Assembly: GCF_003945595.2 (NCBI RefSeq)
Contig: NW_024104129.1
Span: 1,488,001-1,552,000 of the forward strand
Reading direction: 5' to 3'
Source: Pipra filicauda
Taxonomy: Eukaryota; Chordata; Aves; Passeriformes; Pipridae
DNA: 64,000 bases
Position numbers and translations under genes: made by a program. Below, piece by piece: positions 10,287-18,032 of this stretch. How positions within the stretch are numbered: the stretch's first letter is position 1; each line of letters begins with the position of its first letter. Under the pieces are notes generated by a model that saw only the letters and a program-made list of their open reading frames with translations, searched no databases and was not told the DNA's origin.

Positions 10287-11017
10287 AATTATTGGTTCAT
10301 GTTTTACCATGATTGCACATGGGCTTAAACTTATGCAGGTGGATAATTAGTAAAATAATATTCTACCATAAAGAGTTTGAGAAGATAATGAGTCTAAATT
10401 GGAGTACCACAATGTATAAGTCTTATGAAAGTAAGAATAGCGTGTGGAAATGCAAGTTTTCCCTACTGAAAAACATGTTGGTGGTTTTGGGGTTTTTAGT
10501 TAAAAGTAACTTTGGATACCACTGGTTTCTTATTACTGAGGGAATTTAATAAAGTCAACTGGTACTGATGCTCTAAATGTAAAATCTAAATGTAAAATCT
10601 ACTTCCTTCTTAATTCATAAAAATCTTATTTAACCCATACTGATGCATGATTCACATCCTTAACTTTATGCTAATGGCTCAATGTGTAGACTCAAAAAGA
10701 TAGCAACTGAATTATTTAAGTAAAATACTTAAAAAAGCAAAGTATGTATATGTGGCATGTATTTTTGAACATATGATGCCACAGTGGTTTTCAATACTGG
10801 TGGTGGTAGGGTGTCACATTTGGTTCTGAACTTCTCTGTAGCCTTCAGAGGATGAAAACATTTGACCACAAATTTCAAGAATAGAACAAAAGTAATAACC
10901 ATAGTAAAGGGATAAATGGTCTGACATTGATGCTGGACTAAGGTGGACTACCTGAGATTTTAAAAAACATGAAGTAAGTGGAAGTGATAGTGTTTCTGTG
11001 ACTGTGTAGTGGTTTTT
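10287..11017. other. spacer before the large RTE copy
   Basis: AT-rich DNA with no feature except a small direct duplication, AAATGTAAAATCT twice in tandem near 10574-10600. It holds GTGTCAC at 10811-10817, which recurs just after the RTE element (13771-13777) and is a weak candidate for its target duplication. Confidence 0.5.
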
Positions 11018-11020
11018 CAG

Positions 11021-11138
11021 CCCATTCCAGAACTTGGCACGCGGCGTGGCCCCGGCCCATCCTGGAACTCGAGCACGCGGTGCAGCCCCGACCCCGTCCT
11101 GTTCCAAAACTCGGGCATGCAGCGTGGCCTGGCCCCGG
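11021..11138 (+). repeat. ~35-bp tandem repeats in RTE 5' leader
   Basis: Three diverged units starting CCCATTCCAGAACT (11021-11055), CCCATCCTGGAACTCGAGCA (11056-11091) and CCCCGTCCTGTTCC (11092-11138). Each contains GCACGCGG/GCATGCAG and ends in GGCCCCGG or similar. Short GC-rich tandem units in a LINE leader may be promoter monomers, which would supply an internal promoter with each copy. That function is inferred. Confidence 0.7.
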
Positions 11139-11509
11139 GTGCTTGGACCCAGCCCCGGGTGCGGAAAGGAGAGAGAGAGGGGGAGCTTCGCCGGCACGGA
11201 CTGTGCCCTCATGGGAGATGAGAGGGGGAGCCTCAGAGTACACAGAGGAGAAGGACAACTCTAAACCCGGGCAGATGGAGCTCGATTAGCCCTGTAAAGC
11301 CATCCATCTAAGAGAAGGTCACTCTAATTAAACCTGCATCCTGAGGACCTCGCTGCCACCATCCAAGCTCACTTGGCCCTGGCAGATGAACCTTAGGATT
11401 AAAGGGTGGGTTCAGTTCTGTGCACACTGTGTCTCACCTAAAAAATCCATTGCGCAAGCTCGAAGGCCTTACCCACATTTGCAAAGCCCTATAGCGACAC
11501 CTTCTACAA

Positions 11510-11851
11510 ATGCAGTCACACAAAGATCAAAAGAAAAAGGCATATACACCTGCCTCCAAAGGTGTACCCAAATTAACTCTAGCATGCTGGAACATCAGAA
11601 CCATGCTCTATTCTGTGGATAGCGGACGTCCTGAGTGTCGCTCTGCCCTAATTGTCCATGAACTGTCACGTCTCAACACCGACATTGCTGCTCTCAGTGA
11701 AGTTCACCTTCATGAGGAAGGCAGCCTTAGAGAACATAGTGCCAGCTACACATTCTTTTGGCCAGGTAAACCCAGAACCGAAAAGCATCTCTCCGGAGTT
11801 GGCTTCATGATCAAAAACTCTATTGTTCCTAAACTCGAACAGATAAAACCT
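11510..11851 (+). pseudogene. AP-type endonuclease domain of RTE element, truncated
   Basis: The frame opens at ATG 11510 (stop TAG upstream at 11492) and shows the EEP-fold start LACWNIRTM (residues 24-32) and the catalytic-Glu region IAALSEVHLHEEG (E64). HLSGVGFMIKNS follows around residue 95. In the family the domain continues for another 100+ residues with GDFN and SDH motifs, and neither is present here. Near 11840-11851 the sequence jumps into the endonuclease-RT linker in another frame (ILNRWSEHF encoded from 11854). The original frame then reads on by chance to a stop after 11900. A deletion of several hundred bases is therefore inferred. The enzyme that nicks target DNA cannot be made from this copy. 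Confidence 0.85.
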
Positions 11852-11946
11852 CCATTCTCAATCGATGGTCTGAACACTTTCAGACTCTTTTCGGTACCAA
11901 CCATGTAGACCAAGACTCAGCAATTCAGTCCATCACACAATAACCG

Positions 11947-13728
11947 GTGAAGCATGAATTAGATACTGCCCCCATGTTAGAAGAAACCCTTAAGGCCATA
12001 CAGCAGGTGAAAATCAGCAAGGCAGCTGGGGTTGATGGAATTCCACCCGAAGTCTGGAAATGTGAGGGCCTTGCACTCCATGCTAAATTCCACGAGTTTG
12101 TACTGCTCTGTTGGGAACTAGGAGAACTACCATCAGACCTTCGTGATGCAGTCATCACCACCTTATATAAGAAGAAAGGAATTAAATTAGACTGTTCAAA
12201 CTACCGTGGTATTACTCTGCTCTCCATTGCTGGCAAAATCCTGGCTAGAATACTCTTGAACAGACTAATACCTGTTATAGCAGAAGGAAATCTACCTGAA
12301 AGCCAATGTGGTTTCAGAGCCAACAGGAATACCATAGACATGGTGTTTGTTTTCAGACAACTGCAAGAGAAGTGCAGGGAACAAAACAAAGGTCTCTATG
12401 TAACCTTCGTTGACCTCACCAAGGCTTTTGATACTGTGAGCAGAAAAGGTCTGTGGCAGATTTTGGAACGTTTAGGATGTCCCCCCAAGTTCCTTAAAAT
12501 GATCATCTCACTCCATGAGGATCAGCACAGCCAAGTCAGATATGGCAATGCACTTTCTGAGCCCTTTCTAATAACCAGTGGTGTGAAACAAGGCTGTGTT
12601 CTCGCACCAACTCTATTCACAATCTTTTTCAGCATGATGCTCCAAAGGGCCACGTCAGACCTCGATGATCAGGATGGTATCTACTTTCGATACCGTACTG
12701 ATGAAAGCCTTTTCAACCTAAGGCGACTGAAGGCTCACACTAAGACCTTAAATCATCTTGTCCAGGAGCTGTTTTATGCTGATGACGCCGCCCTTGTTGC
12801 CCACACAGAAGCAGTTCTGCAGCATTTAACATCCTGCTTCGCAGATGCTGCTGAACTCTTCGGGCTGGAAGTCAGCTTAAAGAAGACAGAAGTTCTCTAT
12901 CAACCGGCACCTCAGGAAGTCTTCCATCATCCCCACATCACCACTGGCCAATCAGAGCTCAAATCAGTCCAGCAGTTTAATTACCTAGGTAGCCTCATCT
13001 CCTCAGATGGTAAGATCGACGGGGAGATAGACAACAGGTTAGCAAAGGCATATAGAGCTTTTGGAAAACTCCATAAAGGAGTTTGGCAAAATAAACACTT
13101 GAAGAAAAGTACCAAGATCAGTGTTTACAGAGCCATAGTGCTGGCTACTCTCTTATATGGATTTGAATCACAGGTCATCTACCGCCACCACCTGCGTCTC
13201 CTAGAACACTTCCATCAATGCTGTCTCCATAAAATCCTAAACATCCACTGGTCAGATTATGTGACCAATACATCTGTTCTAGAACAAGCAGCAGTCACAA
13301 GTATTGAGGTCATGTTAATGAGAACACAGCTACGCTGGGCAGGGCACGTCTCCAGGATGAAGGACCACCACCTCCCTAAGATCTTGCTTTATGGTGAACT
13401 TGCCACCAGCTGCCGCAAGAGAGGAGCCCCAAAGAGAAGATACAAGGACTCCCTGAAACAACATCTCAGCCTTGGCCATATTGATCACCATAACTGGTCT
13501 ACTCTGGCCTCCAACTGGGAGGTCTGGAGACGCACTATCTATAACGCTGCTGATGCCTTTGAAAAAGCACATAGGATCACTCTTGAGGAGAAAAGACAAC
13601 GCAGAAAGAATCGTGCCTTCCAGAATATACCACCTAAGGAGTCTTTCTGTTGTGCCTTTTGCAACCGGACGTGCCTGTCTCGTAATTGTCTTTTTAGCCA
13701 CCAGCGCACTTGTAACAAACGTGAGTAA
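11947..13728 (+). CDS. reverse transcriptase of RTE element with C-terminal zinc finger
   Basis: Open frame of 593 codons, counted from GTG 11947 directly after an in-frame TAA (11941-11943). The real protein would have begun far upstream in the endonuclease, so this is a remnant frame rather than a natural start (first ATG 11974). RT landmarks: KAAGVDGIPPEVW (25-37), YRGITLLS (86-93), CGFRANR (121-127), TFVDLTKAFD (catalytic D156), GVKQGCVLAP (212-221), FYADDAAL (D279, D280), FNYLGSLIS (344-352). The C-terminal part has LRWAGHVSRM (462-471), a basic stretch EEKRQRRKN (547-555) and a C2HC finger C569-x2-C572-x12-H585-x3-C589. Role in an active element: target-primed reverse transcription of its own RNA. 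All catalytic residues survive, which suggests a fairly recent insertion, but the element is endonuclease-dead. Confidence 0.92.
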   Translation: MKHELDTAPMLEETLKAIQQVKISKAAGVDGIPPEVWKCEGLALHAKFHEFVLLCWELGELPSDLRDAVITTLYKKKGIKLDCSNYRGITLLSIAGKILARILLNRLIPVIAEGNLPESQCGFRANRNTIDMVFVFRQLQEKCREQNKGLYVTFVDLTKAFDTVSRKGLWQILERLGCPPKFLKMIISLHEDQHSQVRYGNALSEPFLITSGVKQGCVLAPTLFTIFFSMMLQRATSDLDDQDGIYFRYRTDESLFNLRRLKAHTKTLNHLVQELFYADDAALVAHTEAVLQHLTSCFADAAELFGLEVSLKKTEVLYQPAPQEVFHHPHITTGQSELKSVQQFNYLGSLISSDGKIDGEIDNRLAKAYRAFGKLHKGVWQNKHLKKSTKISVYRAIVLATLLYGFESQVIYRHHLRLLEHFHQCCLHKILNIHWSDYVTNTSVLEQAAVTSIEVMLMRTQLRWAGHVSRMKDHHLPKILLYGELATSCRKRGAPKRRYKDSLKQHLSLGHIDHHNWSTLASNWEVWRRTIYNAADAFEKAHRITLEEKRQRRKNRAFQNIPPKESFCCAFCNRTCLSRNCLFSHQRTCNKRE

Positions 13729-13770
13729 AGCCCTTCCCAAATCTTCGTTCGCGAAGCCCAGCCTTGATGA
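13729..13770 (+). other. RTE 3' UTR, hairpin and tail
   Basis: Only about 42 nt after the stop. Hairpin CTTCG-TTCG-CGAAG at 13743-13756, then CCCAGCC and the tail TTGATGA. The block 13732-13763 is identical to 6907-6938. A very short 3' UTR ending in a trinucleotide-like repeat is usual for RTE elements. Confidence 0.8.
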
Positions 13771-15558
13771 GTGTCACTCCTGAACAAAATGGGTGTAACA
13801 TTCAATCTGTTCATTTGTCTTACTTCACCCTCATGCTTTTTAATTTATTAGTTACATCAATCATTAAACACTTATCCGGGGAGCTGGCTTTAAGCAAAGA
13901 GAAAGTAAGAAAAGCTGAAATTAACACTGAACTGGACAACATATGGCAGTTCTTCATGTAAAAAGATCAGCACTTCATTTTGATATTTTCTAGAAGTGTT
14001 TTTTCAGCTTTTTTTTCCTCTCCATGTTTTTTATGCATTTTTCTTCTTTATCCTTTCTAAAAAAGGAAAAATGCAAGGAGGAAAAAAAAGAGTGACAACA
14101 GATGCAAGAGAAAAAAATTTGCTTTCTATTTTTCTGGAAAGGTACAGAGTAGTACATTTGCTGATTTTTTAGTGTCAATCTATTTGCTTATTATGTATTA
14201 AGATATAAAGAAATCACTTGTGATTGGTGTGTCTGATAGTTGAGTGAATAGAAGAGTTTAGAATTATAAAGATGGCCAGGTGTTTGTGTGGGGCTGAGCT
14301 GCTGGTTGAGGTTAACTCACACCACCATCAGAAAGAAGACTCTTTTATATTTGTATGACATTGAGAGACAGAGTAAGACTTTCTTTCCTCTCAAGAGATT
14401 TTGTGTCTGAGGTCTATTGCAGCAAATACACTGATATACAGAAAAGTTATCTGCCTTTGAGCTTGTGACCCTAAATTCTCATTACGATCAATGGAGAAAA
14501 ATAGTCATTTTGAGAGTAATTGTGTACTAACCATACCTATTGTTTTTTCTTGACCAGAAAAAGAACTTGAAGTGATTAGTTAAAGTGTAGATGTCTACAT
14601 TTAATCAGATGAATTGCACCCTGACCCTGTACAGCAGTAAATCAAAGGAGCAAATGGGTGTGCATCCTTCGCTGTGTAAATAGAAAAAGAAATACTGAAT
14701 GCTAGACAGAAGAAAGAGGAAGGGACAGAGAGAAATAAGCATGCTTAATTTAACATAGATCTGCAAAGGAGATAGTATACTGATCATATGGTAGATTATA
14801 TTCTGTGCTGGAAATAAATGTACACATTTGCTCAAGGAGCTTTTGTGAGGAAAGCAGTCCTGGATGGTCTAGTTTTAATTATATACTTTAAAAGTTGTAA
14901 AATCAGATAATCTGTCACTGATTTGCTGGGATATATTTTTAAATTATTTCTTTGTAATTTATGCCTACAGAAAGGAAATTTGAGGGGAAAACTCCAAGAG
15001 AAAAAATCCAATTGAATTTGGTTTTCAACAGCTTCAGAAAGGAAGAGTGTTGCTGGAATTATCAGTGAAATTGAAATGGAACTGTGCTCACCAAAGCATA
15101 AGAAATGCAGCACAATCAGTATGCATTTGTATATGACTTTGCAGCTTTAAAAAATATTGTTTGAGTTTTAGCTTCCTTACCTGAGACACTTTGTTAGGTG
15201 ACAAATGAAGCAGTTGCCCTAGTAAAATAGATATCATTCTCTGCATAATAAATGGAGAGACGTAGGTGATTCCTAAAAGATGTCCTATCCAAGTTTTGGC
15301 ACCTAATATGTAACTCTCCTTGAGTGTTTATTGACATTTAAGATTAAGGCTCTAGCCTAAGTTAATAATCTAGGCTGTGTTATAGACATTGGAGAGAAAC
15401 AGTTTCTCTCAGAGGACAACTAAGCAGACATAGATGGTATTTAACATATGGGCACCAAGATGCCTATTTCTCTCCATTGACTGCAGATGGACCCTAACTC
15501 ATTGGCATAAGTAGGTCTCCTCAATTTTGAATAGCTAAAGGTAGGTGAGACAGCCTTG
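13771..15558. other. no gene recognised; one A/T inverted repeat
   Basis: AT-rich DNA. At 14008-14091 a T-rich arm (CTTTTTTTTCCTC...GCATTTTTC) faces an A-rich arm (AAAAATGC...GAGGAAAAAAAAG) with a near-zero loop, making an imperfect inverted repeat of about 35-45 bp per arm. Nothing else is supportable. Confidence 0.6.
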
Positions 15559-16660
15559 ACATATCATGGTATGGCTTAGGTTGGAAGGGACTTTAAAAAT
15601 CATTTGTTTCCAACCCCCTTGCCATAGGCAGGGATGCCACCCACTAGATCAGGTTGCTCAAAGCCTTGTTCAACCTGGCCTTGAACAATTCATACACAAC
15701 TTCTCTGAGCAACCTGTGTCAGTGCCTCACCACTCTCACAGTAAAGAATTTCTTCCTAACATCTAACACATCTCTCTCCTCTCTTTACATCTGCCTGTGT
15801 AAAAATTTCCTCTCCCTCTTTTATATAAGTCCCCTTTAAGCACTGGAAGCCTTCTCTTCTCCAGGCTAAATAACTCCAACTCTTTCAGCCTGTTTTCATA
15901 CGGGAGGTGCTCCAGCCCTCTGATGAACTTTGTGGCCTTCATCTGGACTCACTCCAACAGGTCCATGTCTTTCTTGTGCTGAGGACCCCAGAGCTGGATT
16001 CACTACTTCAGGTGGGGTCTCAAAAGAGCAGAGTAGAGGGGCAGAATCCCCTCCCTCAACTTGCTGGTCACGCTGCTTTTGATGCAGCCAAAGATACAGT
16101 TGGTTTTATGGGCTGCAAACGCACACTGTTGGCTCATATTCAGATTTCCACCTGCCAGAACCCCCAAGTATTTCCTCACAGGGCTGCTCTCAGTGACTTT
16201 TTCTCCCAGTCTGTACTCATGCCTGGGACTGCTCAGACCTAGATGCAAGACCTTGTACTTGGGCTTGCTGAACTTCGTGAGGTTCTTGTGGGCCCACTTC
16301 TCTAGTTTGTCTAGATCCCTTTGGATGGCATCCCTTCCTTCCTTCAAGTCAACTTCACTGCTCAGCTTTGTGTCACCTGCAAACTTGCTGAGGAAACACT
16401 TGATCGCATTTTCTATGTCATTGATAAAGATGTCAAAGAACACCAGCTGCAAGATAGAGGCTTGAGGGACACCACTCATCAGTGATCTCTGCCTGGACAT
16501 AGAGCCACTGACCTCTTACTGTGTCCATCCAGCCAACTCGTCATCCATTGAGTAGCCCAGCCTTCAAATCCATGCCTCTCCAGTCTGAAGATAAGAATGT
16601 CTTGTTGGACCATGCTGAAAGGCTTACAGAACTCTAGGTAGATATAGATGTAGGCAGACG
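15559..16660 (-). mobile_element. long CR1 LINE, antisense, ~1.1 kb
   Basis: The left end CATATCATGGTATGGCTTAG is a decayed CR1 terminus, followed by GGTTGGAAGGGACTTTAAAA, CCACCCACTAGATCAGGTTG and TGGCCTTGAACAA. It runs through the 3' UTR and the last third of the reverse transcriptase. On the minus strand a 165-codon open frame (16003-16500) carries recognisable CR1 RT: SGVPQAS, FINDIENAIKCFLSKFAGDT, RDLDKLEKWAHKNLTKF, VLHLG, NMSQQCAFAAHK and LPLYSALLRPHL. The catalytic FADD is FAGD, so the polymerase site is lost. The right end is near 16650 after CAGAACTCTAGGTAGAT. Confidence 0.93.
16003..16500 (-). pseudogene. CR1 reverse transcriptase, 3' third, inactive
   Basis: A 165-codon frame free of stops that covers the palm and thumb end of CR1 ORF2. 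Motif order agrees with CR1: SGVPQAS (usually SGVPQGS), FFDIFINDIE, then KFAGDTK in place of KFADDTK, so one of the two catalytic aspartates is Gly. It ends in LPLYSALLRPHLK, just before the usual EYCVQFW. It is a remnant of a 5'-truncated insertion with no independent start. Confidence 0.85.
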
Positions 16661-17441
16661 TATTCTTCTAACAAGCTTCAAAGTTACCTCTCTTCACTGA
16701 CTGTTTTTGACTTTAAGAACTTATTTTAAAGAACTCTCTCATGAAGTGCCCAAGATTTCACTATAGAAGTGTCCATTTGGATTTAACAAAATAGATTCCC
16801 CTTGTCTTTGGGGTTTATTAGTTGGTTTTTTGGGGGTTTGTTTTGTTATGTTTTGCTTTGTTTTTAATTCAACTGTTTTAATTAGCATTTGTTTTATCAG
16901 CCAACACCAATACCATTTATACAAAAGAAGTACACGAGTTCTCAAAACAAGGTCTGTCTCTCACAGATGTATTCATGGCAAAAGTCAGATAGAATGACTG
17001 ATACCAGCTGGCTCTTTATTCTGTCATACCTTTGATGTTGGATTGTTTTTTTAGGCTTCAGGTTTAAAGATCTTTATTGTAACAAATCAATTCAACAGTG
17101 CATAGCTAGCTTTGCATATGTAATAGTACATAGTTTTGTGGCAGCTGCATGACACATTTTAAGAATTAAATCATGATCACATCATGATGATGATGTGATT
17201 TAATTAATATATTTGCACTTAGATGGTACAATATAGTAAATAAGTTGAACTATTTTAATAAATTAAAATTAATTAAAATTGAGAATCTATTTCACATTTT
17301 TTAAATCTCTTCTCTAGAAATTGGAAGCTATTGATGAAGTTTATACTATTATTCTTCCTCCTGATAAATAGCTCCGTAGAGTTATGGCTCAGTTTCAGGT
17401 ACCTTCTTTTCATCTTAACCTCAGTAACTGAGAGATCATTA
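16661..17441. other. AT-rich spacer with T/G tract and palindrome
   Basis: Contains a T/G-only-like tract at about 16808-16866 (TTGGTTTTTTGGGGGTTTG core) and a strong palindrome at 17164-17205. No gene seen. Confidence 0.6.
17164..17205. repeat. inverted repeat (ATCACATCAT / ATGATGTGAT)
   Basis: Perfect 10-bp arms at 17176-17185 and 17190-17199 with loop GATG. An additional outer pair AATTAAATC / GATTTAATT lies at 17164-17172 and 17197-17205. It can form a cruciform or hairpin. No associated element is recognised. Confidence 0.7.
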
Positions 17442-18032
17442 ATTCATAGAATCATAGAATGGTTTGGGTTGTAGAGGACCCTAAAGATGATTTAGTTCCA
17501 AACCTACTGCCATGGGCAGGGACATCTTTCACTAGATCAGGTTGCTCAATGCCCCATCCAACCTGGCCTTGAACATTTCCAGGGATGGAGCATCCACAAC
17601 TTGTCTAGGTAACCTGCTCCAGCGCCTTACCACCCTCACAGTAAAAAATTTCTTCCTAATATCTAATCTAAATCTACTCTCTTTCATTTTGAAGCCATTC
17701 CTCCTTGTCCTGTCACTACACGTCCTTGTAAGTATTCTCTCTCCATCTTTCTTGTAAGCTCCCTCCAGGTACTGGAAGATCGTAATTAGGTCACCCTGAA
17801 GCCTTCTCTTCCTCAGGTGGAACAATCTCCATTCTCTTAGCATTTCCTTGTAGGAGAGGTGCTCCATCCCTCTAATCATCTTGCTGGCCCTCCTCTGGAT
17901 TCACTCCAACAGGTTAATGTCCTTCCTCTGCTGGGTACCCCAGAGGTGGACTGCACAGTAGTTCTGGCAGGGTCTCACCAGATGAGAGTAGAGGGACAGA
18001 ATCAACTCCCTTGACCTGCTAGCCATGGATGC
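17442..18032 (-). mobile_element. CR1 LINE, antisense, ~590 bp
   Basis: Good terminus ATTCATAGAATCATAGAATG, then GGTTTGGGTTG, CCATGGGCAGGGACATCTTT, CACTAGATCAGGTTGCTCAA, CCAACCTGGCCTTGAACATT, TTCCAGGGATGGAGCATCCA and GGCCCTCCTCTGGATTCACT. It ends after AGGGACAGAATCAACTCCCT near 18030. The minus-strand frame 17532-17879 (115 codons) is the typical 3' CR1 segment (SYKEMLREWRLFHLRKRRL..., RKKFFTVRVVRRWSRLPRQV), which lies at the end of ORF2. Confidence 0.95.

Larger units (their letters stand above)
11018..13770 (+). mobile_element. RTE-clade non-LTR retrotransposon (AviRTE-like), internally deleted
   Basis: In order: a GC-rich leader (11018-11385) with ~35-bp tandem repeats; an AP-endonuclease N-terminus (from 11510); a deletion junction near 11840-11851; a linker and reverse transcriptase (to 13728); a 3' UTR of about 35 nt with a hairpin; and a TTGATGA tail. 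The 3' part matches the truncated copy at 6741-6950. Single EN-RT architecture without a separate ORF1, a very short 3' UTR and a microsatellite-like tail are RTE traits. A C-terminal C2HC finger is present. The name AviRTE is inferred from motif similarity and bird context. The 5' limit is uncertain (GC content jumps at about 11018) and no firm target-site duplication was found. The GC-rich leader and coding part contrast strongly with the AT-rich flanks. Confidence 0.88.

Noticed and set aside
10814..11289. Several Pro/Gly/Ala-rich open frames on both strands
   Set aside because: They overlap the GC-rich tandem leader of the RTE element. The frames on both strands are compositional.
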